Source: Pontibacillus marinus BH030004 = DSM 16465 (GTDB lineage Bacteria; Bacillota; Bacilli; Bacillales; BH030062). Taken from it: a stretch of 64,000 nucleotides of DNA. Under the pieces are notes generated by a model, which was not told where the DNA came from, did not search any database, and saw only the letters and a program-made list of their open reading frames with translations. The stretch covers positions 101,185 through 165,184 of the forward strand of contig NZ_KE384330.1 of the NCBI RefSeq assembly GCF_000425225.1, in the 5' to 3' direction. Made by a program: the position numbers and the translations under genes. Positions 9,864-25,653 of the stretch are shown here, in pieces; positions within the stretch are counted from its first letter, which is position 1; each line of letters opens with the position of its first letter.

Positions 9864-10883
9864 TTAAAACCAAATTGAGTAAAGTTCTTTTACAATGGCA
9901 GATAAAAAGATATTTGCTAATGCAACTGGGAGTAGGATCTTCCAACCGAACTCCATCAGCTGATCCGCTCGAATGCGCGGTAAGGTAATGCGAATCCAGA
10001 TAAATAAAAACACGACAATCATAAATTTGATACTGAACCAGAATGGATCTGGAATAAAGCCAAGCCCAGGAATCGGGTTCCATCCTCCTAAAAACAGGAC
10101 GGTAATGAGCGACGCCATCGCGAACAAATACACATATTCGGAAAGCATGAAAAAGGCCCATCTGAACCCTGAGAATTCAACGTGATAACCCGCCACAAGC
10201 TCCGATTCCGCTTCTGGCAAATCAAAAGGTGTACGATTAAGCTCTGCGTTAGCGGCAATAAAGAAAATGATAAAACCAACTGGCTGAAGGAAGATGTAGG
10301 CTACGTGTTTTTGTGCTTCTACAATCTCTGTTAAGTTCAACGTTCCAGCAAAAAGAATGACACCAATCACAGACATAACAAGTGGGACTTCATAGGAAAT
10401 CATTTGTGCTGCTGAACGCATTCCACCCATTAACGCATACTTATTATTGGATGCCCATCCTGCTGTCACGATCCCTATCGTGGAAATGCCTGATATCGCG
10501 ATATAGTACAGTAATCCAACCCCTATATCAGAAAACTTAAATGTATCTGTAAAAGGAATAACGCTAAGTATGATAAAAGCGGGTGTGAATGCGATAACAG
10601 GTGCTAGAACGAATAGCGGCTTATCTGCAAGCTTTGGACGAATATCTTCTTTCGTAAGTAGCTTCAAAATATCTGCTACCGTTTGAAGCAAGCCAAACCG
10701 CCCACCAACACGGTTGGGTCCATGACGCAGTTGCATATACCCCATCACTTTACGCTCAGCTAGTATGGCAAATGTGACGAAGCCTAGTACTAGGCTCAAC
10801 ATGCCACCCCCTAGCATCAGTAAGTAGGCCATGTTTTCAAGCGTGGGAGTAGATTGCAAGAAGCTCTCGATCCATGTCATCAA
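9864..10883 (-). CDS. nuoH: NADH-quinone oxidoreductase-like subunit H
   Basis: A 339-aa membrane subunit that joins the peripheral and membrane arms and forms part of the quinone pocket. Family signatures are visible: [20 protein letters not shown] near residue 42 and [19 protein letters not shown] in the middle. About eight helices. The start overlaps the nuoD stop by 4 bases. Confidence 0.97.
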   Translation of the reverse strand: MMTWIESFLQSTPTLENMAYLLMLGGGMLSLVLGFVTFAILAERKVMGYMQLRHGPNRVGGRFGLLQTVADILKLLTKEDIRPKLADKPLFVLAPVIAFTPAFIILSVIPFTDTFKFSDIGVGLLYYIAISGISTIGIVTAGWASNNKYALMGGMRSAAQMISYEVPLVMSVIGVILFAGTLNLTEIVEAQKHVAYIFLQPVGFIIFFIAANAELNRTPFDLPEAESELVAGYHVEFSGFRWAFFMLSEYVYLFAMASLITVLFLGGWNPIPGLGFIPDPFWFSIKFMIVVFLFIWIRITLPRIRADQLMEFGWKILLPVALANIFLSAIVKELYSIWF

Positions 10884-11980
10884 CCATCCACCTCCCCGAG
10901 GACAATATCCACGCCACCTAAGATCGTAATTAAGTTCGCCATATTTTCACCCTTCAGCAATTTGGGAAGGATCTGAAGGTTATAAAAAGATGGACGTCTG
11001 AATTTCACGCGGTAGGGTTCTTTTTTGCCTTGGCTATTGATGTAACACCCGATCTCACCGCGTGGCGACTCGATTCGAACGTAAGCTTCTCCCTTAGGGG
11101 CTTTGATAACTTTTGGCACCTTCGCCATAATTGGGCCTTCTTCAGGGATTTGCTCGACAGCCTGTTCGACAATTTTAAGCGATTCTTCGATTTCAGCCAT
11201 ACGGCATTCATAGCGACTCCAAGCATCTCCTTTTGTTCTCGTTATGACATCAAAATCAAAGCGATCATAGATGGAGTATGGCTCATCTCTTCTAAGGTCC
11301 CAGTCAACTCCAGTACAGCGCAGGTTCGCACCACTCAGGGCATACTCCAAGGCGTCCTCTCTTGTATAAGTCCCTACATCTTTAACACGGTTAAGGAAAA
11401 TCTCATTACCCGAAACGAGGTCGTGATACCCTTTTAGCTGCTCCCGCATGTACGGAACAAATTCTCTTACTCTATCAACCCAGCCTTCAGGAGCATCCCA
11501 TTTCACGCCACCAACACGCATGTAGTTAAACGTAAGGCGTGCCCCTGACAATTCATTCAGGAGATTAATAATGACTTCCCGCTCACGGAATGCGTAAAGG
11601 AATGGGCTCACGGCACCAATATCCAATAGATAAGTACCAAACCAGACAAGATGACTGGCAATACGTCCAAGTTCCATCGATAGGATGCGCAGGTATTCAG
11701 CTCGCTCTGGAATCTCAAGGTCCATCATGGTTTCCACTGCATGCACAATGACGTAATTGTTTGTCATGGCTGAAAGGTAATCCATGCGGTCTGTGTACGG
11801 GATGATTTGTGTGTACTGAAGATTTTCAGCAAGTTTTTCTGTCCCTCGGTGTAAATATCCAATCACAGGTGTCGCTTCCTTAATCATTTCTCCATCAATT
11901 TTGACAACCAGTCGGAATACCCCGTGCGTACTTGGGTGTTGGGGGCCGACATTCAAAAGCATTTCTTCGGTTCGAAGCAA
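10880..11980 (-). CDS. nuoD: NADH-quinone oxidoreductase-like subunit D
   Basis: A 366-aa 49-kDa-type subunit that forms the quinone site with NuoB. The N-terminal motif [15 protein letters not shown] and [12 protein letters not shown] are typical, and the C-terminal LGEVDG is normal. It starts with TTG at 11980, supported by GGAGGTG about 6 bases upstream; the ATG six codons later has no such site. It begins 3 bases after the nuoC stop. As in other Bacillaceae it is separate from, not fused to, nuoC. Confidence 0.96.
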   Translation of the reverse strand: MLRTEEMLLNVGPQHPSTHGVFRLVVKIDGEMIKEATPVIGYLHRGTEKLAENLQYTQIIPYTDRMDYLSAMTNNYVIVHAVETMMDLEIPERAEYLRILSMELGRIASHLVWFGTYLLDIGAVSPFLYAFREREVIINLLNELSGARLTFNYMRVGGVKWDAPEGWVDRVREFVPYMREQLKGYHDLVSGNEIFLNRVKDVGTYTREDALEYALSGANLRCTGVDWDLRRDEPYSIYDRFDFDVITRTKGDAWSRYECRMAEIEESLKIVEQAVEQIPEEGPIMAKVPKVIKAPKGEAYVRIESPRGEIGCYINSQGKKEPYRVKFRRPSFYNLQILPKLLKGENMANLITILGGVDIVLGEVDG

Positions 11981-11983
11981 GGG

Positions 11984-13231
11984 CTACACCTCCACATCAT
12001 ACGGTTCATAATCTTTTCTAAGCGGATAACCCACCCACTCTTCTCCAAGAAAAATTCGCTTGAGTTCAGGATGGTTTTTAAATTTGATACCGAGTAGATC
12101 ATACGCTTCACACTCCGGCCAGTTCGCTCCTTGCCAAAGTGGGGTCAGCGAGTCAATTTCAGGTTGATCCCGGTCGATATTTACTTTTAGGGCTACAGGT
12201 TGTTTATTTTTGAATGAAAAAAGGTGAGTGTATAGTTCCATGTGGGTTTCAAAGTCGGTTCCATGTAGTTCTGATACATATTCGAACCCTAGCTGTTCAT
12301 TGAATTTCAAAAACTCGGCAACTTGAAAATACGTTTCAGGCTTTGTGACCAAGGTTGGCACGTGCTTGGACAATCGGTTAATATAAAAATCCTCTAAAAC
12401 GTGTTCTCCTAAGTGCTCATGGATGACTTTTGTGTATTTATCCAGGAGAGGTTGGTTGTGTGAAGGCTGTTCCTCAGACTCTTCGGATGGTTGTTTGGAT
12501 GATTGGGACTGTGCTGCTTGAGCCTTTGCTTTAGCTGCAGCGGCTGCTTTCGCTTTTGCCTTGGCAGCGGCTGCGGCTTTGGCTTTATCATCTTCTGGAG
12601 CGTCTGATTGTGAGTCTTGTTTTGCTTTTGCGGCTGCTTTGGCCTTTGCGGCTGCTGCGGCCTTGGCTTTGGCGGCCGCCTTTTCTTTTTCTGATGCGTC
12701 TGGTGATTGTTCTTGGGATTTTTCTTTTGCTTTTTGTTTCGCTAGGGCGGCTGCTTTCGCTTTCGCAGCTGCGGCGGCCTTAGCTTTAGCGTCTGCTTTT
12801 TCTTTTTCTGGTGATTCTTGTGATTCTTCTTGGGCCTGCTCTTTGGCTTTTTGCTTGGCTAGTGCAGCGGCTTTGGCCTTCGCTGCTGCGGCTGCTTTGG
12901 CTTTAGCGTCTTCCTTTTCCTTTTCAGGGGAGTCTGGTGATTCTTCTTGAGACTGCTCTTTTGCCTTTTGCTTGGCTAGGGCAGCGGCTTTGGCCTTGGC
13001 TGCAGCGGCTGCTTTTTGTTTGGCAAGGTCTTTGTCCTCTTCCTTAGAATCTGATTTATTCATTTCAGCTGCTTTTTTCTTTGCTTCTTCTGCAGCTTTT
13101 CTTTTTTGTTCCTCGATAGAATCTTCATTTTGGGAAGCCGCTTCTTTTTCTTTTTTCTTTTTTAAAGCTTCTGCTTTAGCTTTGGCGGCAGCGGCGGCTT
13201 TCTGTTTTTCTAAATCTTTTTCATCGCTCAT
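11984..13231 (-). CDS. nuoC: NADH-quinone oxidoreductase-like subunit C with long Ala/Lys-rich N-terminal extension
   Basis: The C-terminal 157 residues (259-415) are a normal 30-kDa complex I subunit: [20 protein letters not shown] followed by YPLRKDYEP is the family signature. Residues 1-258 are low complexity, made of Ala, Lys, Glu, Gln and Ser only. Within them a 39-residue unit ([20 protein letters not shown] followed by an acidic KAKEQ...PEKEK part) is repeated about three times, with partial copies on each side. The pattern predicts a long highly charged helix or disordered arm. The start overlaps the nuoB stop by 4 bases. Extended NuoC proteins occur in other Bacillaceae, but the arm's role is unknown to me. 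Confidence 0.95.
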   Translation of the reverse strand: MSDEKDLEKQKAAAAAKAKAEALKKKKEKEAASQNEDSIEEQKRKAAEEAKKKAAEMNKSDSKEEDKDLAKQKAAAAAKAKAAALAKQKAKEQSQEESPDSPEKEKEDAKAKAAAAAKAKAAALAKQKAKEQAQEESQESPEKEKADAKAKAAAAAKAKAAALAKQKAKEKSQEQSPDASEKEKAAAKAKAAAAAKAKAAAKAKQDSQSDAPEDDKAKAAAAAKAKAKAAAAAKAKAQAAQSQSSKQPSEESEEQPSHNQPLLDKYTKVIHEHLGEHVLEDFYINRLSKHVPTLVTKPETYFQVAEFLKFNEQLGFEYVSELHGTDFETHMELYTHLFSFKNKQPVALKVNIDRDQPEIDSLTPLWQGANWPECEAYDLLGIKFKNHPELKRIFLGEEWVGYPLRKDYEPYDVEV

Positions 13232-13746
13232 TCGCTCATCACCCTCTTCCCAGTTTTAGCTTCGTAGCGAATTTTTTCTTGTAATTTGTTGATTCCGTAA
13301 ATAAGAGCTGCTGGGTTTGGCGGGCATCCTGGGATGTAGACATCTACTGGGACGATCTGATCCACCCCTTTTACAACAGAATAGGAATAGATATAAGGAC
13401 CTCCCGCTGTAGCACATGAGCCCATGGCGATCACCCATTTTGGTTCTGGCATTTGGTCATAAAGTCTGCGCAGAACTGGGGCCATCTTTTTCGTAACCGT
13501 TCCTGATACGATCATCACATCTGATTGACGAGGGGATGTTCTGAAAAAGGATCCAAAACGATCGGAGTCATAATATGATGAGCCTACTCCCATCATTTCG
13601 ATTGCACAACAGGCTAGTCCAAATGTCATTGGCCACAAGGAATTGCTTCTGGCCCATCCTTTTACTTGTTCAAGGGTAGCCATAAAAACATTTCTTTCTA
13701 ACTCGGCACGTTCGTCCGGCGTGATTCCATCAAGATTTAATTCCAT
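13228..13746 (-). CDS. nuoB: NADH-quinone oxidoreductase-like subunit B
   Basis: A 172-aa subunit carrying the terminal 4Fe-4S cluster N2, which reduces quinone. The motif [11 protein letters not shown] gives the adjacent cysteine pair; [11 protein letters not shown] and PGCPPNP supply the other ligands. I chose the ATG at 13746 because GAAGGTG lies 5 bases upstream; a TTG at 13767 in frame would place that site inside the gene. The gene overlaps the end of nuoA by 10 bases. Confidence 0.96.
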   Translation of the reverse strand: MELNLDGITPDERAELERNVFMATLEQVKGWARSNSLWPMTFGLACCAIEMMGVGSSYYDSDRFGSFFRTSPRQSDVMIVSGTVTKKMAPVLRRLYDQMPEPKWVIAMGSCATAGGPYIYSYSVVKGVDQIVPVDVYIPGCPPNPAALIYGINKLQEKIRYEAKTGKRVMSE

Positions 13747-14111
13747 CGTAGCACCTTCTTTTTCCAAGCATAGATTAAACCGATCAAAAGCATCGTGACG
13801 AAAATCAACATCTCTATCAATGCAAAAATGCCTAGCTTGTCATACGCAACTGCCCATGGATAAAGAAAGACAGTTTCCACGTCGAAAATGACAAACATAA
13901 GGGCGAAGATATAATAGCGAACATTAAATTGTACTCTAGCATCTTGGAATGGTTCGATCCCACTTTCATAGGTGGTAGACTTCTGTGAGGATGGGTGGTT
14001 TGGGCGTAGAATCCGACCAGCGGTTAGCGCGACAATCGGTAAAATGATTCCTAAAATGAGAAACACAACGATAGCGAGGTGGCTGTTCCAATACGTATGT
14101 AATGATTCCAT
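13737..14111 (-). CDS. nuoA: NADH-quinone oxidoreductase-like subunit A
   Basis: A 124-aa membrane subunit with three helices, next to the quinone cavity. The segment [20 protein letters not shown] and the helix [19 protein letters not shown] are the family signature. AAGGGGGAG lies upstream of the ATG. It is the first gene of the operon, 50 bases downstream of a good sigma-A-type promoter. Confidence 0.96.
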   Translation of the reverse strand: MESLHTYWNSHLAIVVFLILGIILPIVALTAGRILRPNHPSSQKSTTYESGIEPFQDARVQFNVRYYIFALMFVIFDVETVFLYPWAVAYDKLGIFALIEMLIFVTMLLIGLIYAWKKKVLRWN

Positions 14112-14159
14112 TGCACTCCCCCTTGAATTTAATTTTCAGAATTATCTGTAATCGTTTTC

Positions 14160-14188
14160 ATTATAGCAGACCTCTGAAAGGGTGTCGA
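14160..14188 (-). promoter_or_regulatory. nuo operon promoter
   Basis: On the minus strand TCGACA, 17 bases, TATAAT. The -10 lies about 49 bases upstream of the nuoA ATG. The promoter sits at the edge of the 21-bp repeat array. Confidence 0.8.
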
Positions 14189-14340
14189 TATTAGCATGAT
14201 CCTTCTATGCATGTCTATGGTGGGAGAGTTGGAATTATGACTGTGTTTGGGTTTTTCTGGGGAGGGTTTGATAGATTTTGGGGCTTTGGTTATTTTCGAG
14301 GTGGGTGGGTGTTTGTTTCTCTGGGGTTGGGGTTGTAGTT

Positions 14341-15410
14341 GTTTTCGCTCGGGGTGGTGTTGGTTTCGCTCGGGTAAGCTTTGCTTTCGCTCGGGTGCGC
14401 TCGGGTTTGCTCTGCTTTCGATCGGGTGCGCTCTGCTTTTGCTCGGGTGCGCTCTGTTTTCGCTCGGGTTTGCGCTGCTTTCGATCGGGTACGCTCTGTT
14501 TTTGCTCAGGTTTGCGCTACTTTCGCTCGGGTTTGCGCTACTTTCGCTCGGGCGCGCTCTGCTTTCGATCGGGTTTGCGCCGCTTTCGCTTGGGTGCGCT
14601 CTGCTTTTGCTCGGGTACGCTCTGCTTTTGCTCGGGTATGCGCTGCTTTTGCTCGGGTTGGTGCTTTTTTCCCTCGGGTACGCTTTGCTTTCGCTCGGGT
14701 TTGCGCTGCTTTCGCTTGGGTACGCTCTGCTTTCGCTCGGGTATGCTCTGCTTTCGCTCGGGTATGCTCTGCTTTCGCTCGGGTACGCTCTGCTTTCGCT
14801 CGGGTACGCTCTGTTTTTGCTCGGGTTTGCGCTGCTTTTGCTCGGGTACGCTTTGCTTTCGCTCGGGTTTGCGCTGCTTTTGCTCGGGTACGCTCTGTTT
14901 TTGCTCGGGTTTGCTCTGCTTTCGCTCGGGTTTGCGCCGCTTTCGCTCGGGCGCGCTCTGCTTTCGCTCGGGTGCGCTCTGCTTTCGCTCGGGTGCGCTC
15001 TGCTTTTGCTCGGGTACGCTCTGCTTTCGATCGGGTATGCTCTGCTTTCGCTCGGGTTGAAGCTACTTTCCCTCGGGTTTGAGCTGTTTTTCTCTCGGGT
15101 ATGCTCTGCTTTCGCTCGGGTATGCTCTGCTTTCGCTCGGGTTGAAGCTACTTTCCCTCGGGTTTGAGCTGTTTTCTCTCGGGTTTGCGCTGCTTTCCCT
15201 CGGGTTGAAGCTGCTTTCCCTCGGGTTGGTGCTGTTTTCCCTCGGGTTGGCGCTACTTTCCCTCGGGTTGAAGCTATTTTCCCTCGGGTTGGCGCTACTT
15301 TCCCTCGGGTTGAAGCTATTTTCCCTCGGATTGGTGCTACTTTCCCTCGGGTCTCAGCAATTTTCCCTCGGGTTGAAGCTGTTCTCCCTCTGGTCCTAGC
15401 TACTTTCCCT
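14341..15410. repeat. Array 2: about fifty 21-bp units between atp and nuo operons
   Basis: The core GCTCGGG (variants GATCGGG, CCTCGGG) recurs every 21 bases with a 10-base slip near 14399. On the minus strand a typical unit reads CCCGAGCGAAAGCAGAGCGT plus one base. Toward 15400 the units change to CCCTCGGG forms. Because 21 is a multiple of 3, four or more frames on both strands stay open (431 codons on the minus strand, translating as YPSESRA-like repeats). The minus-strand frame begins at a GTG without a convincing ribosome binding site and its end runs over the nuo promoter, so I treat the region as non-coding. It fills the 1.3 kb between the atpC terminator and the nuo promoter. Confidence 0.9.
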
Positions 15411-15450
15411 CCGCGCATCAGCACCTTTTCTCGTATTGCTGCCCAATAAT

Positions 15451-15936
<486 letters not shown>

Positions 15937-15953
15937 TTATATTCTACTCGTTA

Positions 15954-18263
<2,310 letters not shown>

Positions 18264-18303
18264 TCACCACCCTTTCTTCAAAGGTTGCTAGCAGATTAAT
18301 TTC

Positions 18304-19815
<1,512 letters not shown>

Positions 19816-19827
19816 TCACCCCTATCA

Positions 19828-20930
<1,103 letters not shown>

Positions 20931-20935
20931 TTACA

Positions 20936-21066
20936 TTAGAAAAACTCGGCTTTTAGCTACCTTTGATAGCCAAAGTCGGGTTTTTGAATAAATCTTTATG
21001 GAAGTTTTGAAACCATTTGAGTAAAGGAAAGGCGAAGATTCTAATAAGACGAATCTCGCCCTTGCC
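20936..21066 (-). promoter_or_regulatory. Two hairpins between atpE and atpF
   Basis: The 190-base gap between atpE and atpF holds two stems on the minus strand. The first (21029-21063) pairs GGCGAGATTC with GAATCTTCGCC and is followed by TTTCCTTT. The second (about 20937-20986) pairs AAAACCCGACTTTGGCTA imperfectly with TAGCTAAAAGCCGAGTTTT and is followed by T residues. They look like leaky terminators or RNA processing/stability elements within the operon. Confidence 0.55.
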
Positions 21067-21084
21067 TTTTTAGTTATAAAGCTA

Positions 21085-21321
<237 letters not shown>

Positions 21322-21352
21322 TTATATCTTAAAAGATATTTAGTTTATAAAA

Positions 21353-22472
<1,120 letters not shown>

Positions 22473-22476
<4 letters not shown>

Positions 22477-22700
22477 GTTTGATCTTCTCCTGTGTATTTG
22501 CGCACGAGTAGAATGGTGCCATATGTACCTGCGGCCAGCCCTAAGAAAAGACCTAGGATTAAAAAGAGTGGTGTTGTGGTAAACTGGTTATCAAGCCAAC
22601 GTCCAAAGAAAATTCCTACCAACGTACAACCTGCCAATTGTGAAAGGATCCCACTCGTCAATGCCATTGCTTTAAAAGGGTTGTTCTGATTTGAGGACAC
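22473..22700 (-). CDS. atpZ: AtpZ-like small membrane protein
   Basis: A 75-aa protein with two membrane helices, GCTLVGIFFGRWLDNQF and PLFLILGLFLGLAAGTYGTI, typical of the AtpZ/AtpI family found at the head of atp operons in Bacillus. AtpZ and AtpI of alkaliphiles have been linked to magnesium/calcium flux and ring assembly. First gene of the operon. Confidence 0.85.
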
Positions 22701-22782
22701 GGAAACCGCTCCTTAAGTTTTCATAAATTTTCTGACGCGAAAAATGTCGATTTATGAAAGCCTTATCATTCCACACTTAGTA

Positions 22783-22811
22783 AGAATACATTAGGGGTTT
22801 TCTAATGTCAA
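22783..22811 (-). promoter_or_regulatory. atp operon promoter
   Basis: On the minus strand TTGACA, 17 bases, TATTCT. The -10 is about 83 bases upstream of atpZ, and a perfect -35 makes this the likely sigma-A start of the operon. Confidence 0.85.
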
Positions 22812-22855
22812 TCCGTTTGTGAGGAAAAGTAATCGGTGGAAAAAATTATTACATT

Positions 22856-22939
22856 TGTGACACATTTTCGTCACATTTTGACACCCAAATGAATAGACCT
22901 TTTGGGCGCAAAAAAGATGATTGTGCATATTTCACAATC
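22856..22939. promoter_or_regulatory. Two dyads upstream of the atp promoter
   Basis: TGTGAC-N8-GTCACA (22856-22875), with a further TTTTGACAC beside it, and GATTGTG-N7-CACAATC (22919-22939) lie 45-130 bases upstream of the atp -35. They resemble Fnr and Rex half sites but the spacings are wrong for both. No other feature is seen between the promoter and the terminator at 22999. Confidence 0.35.
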
Positions 22940-22998
22940 CCATAAAAATTGTACTACATTTTTAAAATGAATACAAAGGTTTTTACTATGTCCATGTT

Positions 22999-23028
22999 AA
23001 AAAAGCTCACCTATTTAGGTGAGCTTTT
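22999..23028 (-). terminator. Terminator of the subtilase gene
   Basis: AAAAGCTCACCT pairs with AGGTGAGCTTTT around AAAT on the minus strand, with a T run after it. Confidence 0.92.
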
Positions 23029-23049
23029 CATATTTTAGAAAAGTTTTCA

Positions 23050-25230
23050 TTACGGATATTCTGTCCCAATGATTATTTTCGTTTCAAACGTTTGCTTCAT
23101 GTTGCCTTTTTTAATGGTTAATACCGCTAAATACACCCCATCTTCCCCTACTTCATCTTTTGTTAAGTTTCCTTTCACGACACCACGTTTTACATCTTGT
23201 TTAGAAAGGATTGTGCGGTTATAACGTAGTGTGTCTGGATTATAAAGATCAATCTGAAGCTCATCTGCTTTCAGCGGAAGATACACTTGGTATTGATACG
23301 TTTCTTTTGTGAACGGCTTTAATGTGAATTCTAATCCCATGACTCTTGGAAAATCTGTTTTCTTTGTCAGGAATAGGTATGGTAATTGATAGGTATTGTG
23401 TTCATCATGTAATGTAATCCAACCCTGGTGGAATGGTTTTGAAAGGTCGATTTGCCTTTGGTCTACTCTCACTTTAACTTGGACTTCTTTCTTTTCACCA
23501 GCTCCCAATGAAAAACTCATTGGCACTTCCCATTGCAGACCATCCATTTGATTTGGTGGCTTAAAGTAGTATTCCTGTTGTTCATCGGTGCGGTTATGGA
23601 TCGTAATTGTAGCTTCTCTTGTTTCTACACCTTTCAATACTCTACCGAATGTGAGACGACTATTATAGATTAGAGTCTGGGGATCAATGGCTTTTTGTGG
23701 TTGAATACGCCCCATGCCTTGAGCAATCGGTTCATAAAGTTTACCTACCTCATTTTTGATTGGTGACGCAGTTGTTAAAAGAGCTGCTTTTAACTGATGA
23801 GGTCCCCAATCTGGATGAGCCTCTTTAATGAGAGCTAGTGCTCCAGCTACGTGAGGTGCGGCCATACTTGTACCCTGAAGTTCTTTATAACCTCCAGGCA
23901 CTGTGCTTTTAATCGCTACACCTGGTGCCAAAATGTCAGGCTTGATGTCCCAGTTCCATGTGACAGGTCCCTTTGAGCTAAAATCTGCTAGTGTATCCTG
24001 AACGGTTTTGTATTTTGTTTCTAGCCACTTTTGATCAGGAATTATGTTTTCAATGATCCATTCGCCTGACTCTTTTGTGATCGATGCAACTGGAATCGTG
24101 ACCTTCTCTTCTAACCCACCTTGAAAACGTCCTTCTTCATTATTATAGATTACGGCTGCTACAGCTCCTGCTCTTTCTGCTGCTTTTGCTTTTTGAGTAA
24201 ATGTGACTTCTCCTCTTTTAATTAGTGCGATCTTGCCGTGTAAGTCTGGGACCTTTCCTTTTGCTAATTCTATGTTTTGAAGAGGATAATCTTTTTGTAG
24301 ATCCCAAGCTGGAGATCCTACAAGAGGTGTGATTGAAACCTTCTTTCTTTCAAAATGTGCATATAAATAAGGAAGTTTTAGTGGAGGGGTTGAAGCTCCT
24401 ACGCCTATTGCATCAACTGCAGTCGCTGGCGATCCTACCGTCCACACTCCTGGTCCCGAGTTCCCATTTGAGATGACCATCGACACGCCCATCTCCACCG
24501 CTTTGTTAACAGCTATACTTGTTGGCCAATCGGGTCCATTAATTGTGTTGCCTAGCGATAAGTTGATGATATCCATATCGTCTTCCACAGCTTGTTCAAT
24601 CGCGGCAATCACCTGTACCGACGTCCCCATACCACCTGGACCAAGTGCGCGGTATCCGTAGAGCTCAGCATCCGGCGCCATGCCTTTGAATTCCCCATTA
24701 GCTGCAATGATGCCTGCCACGTGAGTGCCGTGCAACGTTGGAGCCCCTTGATGCTGCTTGGTCTCCATGGGATCTCCATCCAAGTCGACAACATCGTACC
24801 CCCCTTTGAAATTTTTTCGTAAGTCGGGGTGCTCATAATCTATCCCTGTATCGATCACTCCTACCTTTACTCCCTTTCCTGTGTAAGGAAGTCGCTCTCT
24901 TTGGGTGTGCTGATCAAAAAGGTACGACATACTATCGTTTGTGTGCACCTGATACTTTTGAACAGGAAACATTTGCTTTACAAACTCTGCTTGCTCAAGC
25001 TGCTGCAATTGAGATTGTGATCCTTTTACAGCAAGTGCTTGAAGGAGAGTGTCATAAACTTGAACAACTTCGATTCGTGGATAGTATTTTTCTACATGGG
25101 TTTTCCATTTGTTTGCGTCGCCTTCAACTTCGATGATCATTGATTTTTGTTCGCCGATTGCGTTTGTTTGGACTGGTGATACGAGTAAAGTGATGGCTAG
25201 GAGAAGAGTCAGTATATGCAGCTTTTTCAT
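23050..25230 (-). CDS. vpr: Vpr-like secreted serine protease (S8 subtilase with PA domain)
   Basis: A 726-aa secreted protease. A signal peptide (MKKLHILTLLLAITLLVSP) is followed by an I9-type propeptide (about 30-95), then the S8 catalytic domain with Asp127 (VIDTGIDYEHPDL), His167 (HGTHVAG) and Ser455 (GTSMAAPHVAG). A PA domain is inserted at about 300-395, as in Vpr. The C-terminal 200 residues are a beta-rich region. I chose the ATG at 25230, with AGAGGTG about 9 bases upstream; a GTG three codons earlier overlaps that site. No Lys-rich cell-wall anchor is seen. The gene is monocistronic with its own terminator. Confidence 0.9.
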   Translation of the reverse strand: MKKLHILTLLLAITLLVSPVQTNAIGEQKSMIIEVEGDANKWKTHVEKYYPRIEVVQVYDTLLQALAVKGSQSQLQQLEQAEFVKQMFPVQKYQVHTNDSMSYLFDQHTQRERLPYTGKGVKVGVIDTGIDYEHPDLRKNFKGGYDVVDLDGDPMETKQHQGAPTLHGTHVAGIIAANGEFKGMAPDAELYGYRALGPGGMGTSVQVIAAIEQAVEDDMDIINLSLGNTINGPDWPTSIAVNKAVEMGVSMVISNGNSGPGVWTVGSPATAVDAIGVGASTPPLKLPYLYAHFERKKVSITPLVGSPAWDLQKDYPLQNIELAKGKVPDLHGKIALIKRGEVTFTQKAKAAERAGAVAAVIYNNEEGRFQGGLEEKVTIPVASITKESGEWIIENIIPDQKWLETKYKTVQDTLADFSSKGPVTWNWDIKPDILAPGVAIKSTVPGGYKELQGTSMAAPHVAGALALIKEAHPDWGPHQLKAALLTTASPIKNEVGKLYEPIAQGMGRIQPQKAIDPQTLIYNSRLTFGRVLKGVETREATITIHNRTDEQQEYYFKPPNQMDGLQWEVPMSFSLGAGEKKEVQVKVRVDQRQIDLSKPFHQGWITLHDEHNTYQLPYLFLTKKTDFPRVMGLEFTLKPFTKETYQYQVYLPLKADELQIDLYNPDTLRYNRTILSKQDVKRGVVKGNLTKDEVGEDGVYLAVLTIKKGNMKQTFETKIIIGTEYP

Positions 25231-25341
25231 TTGTGGCACACCTCTTTTATTCGTGAATCCTTATCTTGTTAATTTGTCCAGGGGAGGTGGTTTTTATTAG
25301 ATATTTTATGGGGGTGTGGTGGGGTGAGAGGGTCTTTTTTC

Positions 25342-25580
25342 TGGATTGGGGGGGATTTCTTTTGGATAGACGCTCTGTATTTCTGGATAGAGCGCTTTTT
25401 CTTTTGGATAGATGCTCTCTAATTCTGGATAGAGTGCTTTTTCTTCTGGTTAGACGACTTCTAATTCTAGATAGAGCGCTTTTTCTTTTGGTTAGACGCT
25501 CTCTAATTCTGGATAGAGCACTTTTTCTTCTGGTTAGACGCTCTATATTTCTGGATAGAGCGCTTTTTCTTCTAGATAGT
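25342..25580. repeat. Array 3: twelve 21-bp intergenic units
   Basis: The core TGGATAGA (variants TGGTTAGA, TAGATAGA) starts at 25342, 25363, 25384, 25405, 25426, 25447, 25468, 25489, 25510, 25531, 25552 and 25573, exactly 21 bases apart. Alternate gaps read roughly GCGCTTTTTCTT and GCTCTCTAATTC, so there is also a weaker 42-base order. Open frames exist on both strands only because 21 is a multiple of 3. The array lies between the wecB terminator and the 5' end of the subtilase gene; the rest of that 420-base gap is T/G-rich with no gene. Confidence 0.92.
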
Positions 25581-25612
25581 CCCCTAACAATTCTACATTC
25601 AAGATTCATCCC

Positions 25613-25645
25613 ATAAAAAAACCAAGGAGAGTTTCCCCTCCTTGA
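25613..25645 (-). terminator. wecB terminator
   Basis: TCAAGGAG pairs with CTCCTTGG (minus strand) around GGGAAA, followed by TTTTTT. Confidence 0.9.
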
Positions 25646-25653
25646 TCATCAGC

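Noticed and set aside
12556-13259. Plus-strand Ala/Leu-rich frames opposite nuoC
   Set aside because: Mirror of the Ala/Lys-rich low-complexity arm of NuoC; no ribosome binding sites.
14341-15410. CRISPR array
   Set aside because: Period of 21 bases without distinct spacers and no cas genes nearby; also considered and rejected for the arrays at 1-217 and 25342-25580.
14129-15424. 431-codon minus-strand frame with YPSESRA-like repeats
   Set aside because: GTG start without a clear ribosome binding site, three long frames on the other strand as well, 21-bp periodicity explains openness, and the frame runs through the nuo promoter.
22919-22939. Rex operator
   Set aside because: Dyad TTGTG-N7-CACAA is 17 bp instead of the 18-bp Rex pattern; kept only as a weak observation.
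25247-25616. 116- to 120-codon frames on both strands across array 3
   Set aside because: Exact 21-bp repeats keep frames open; no ribosome binding site or known domain; the frame also spans the wecB terminator region.
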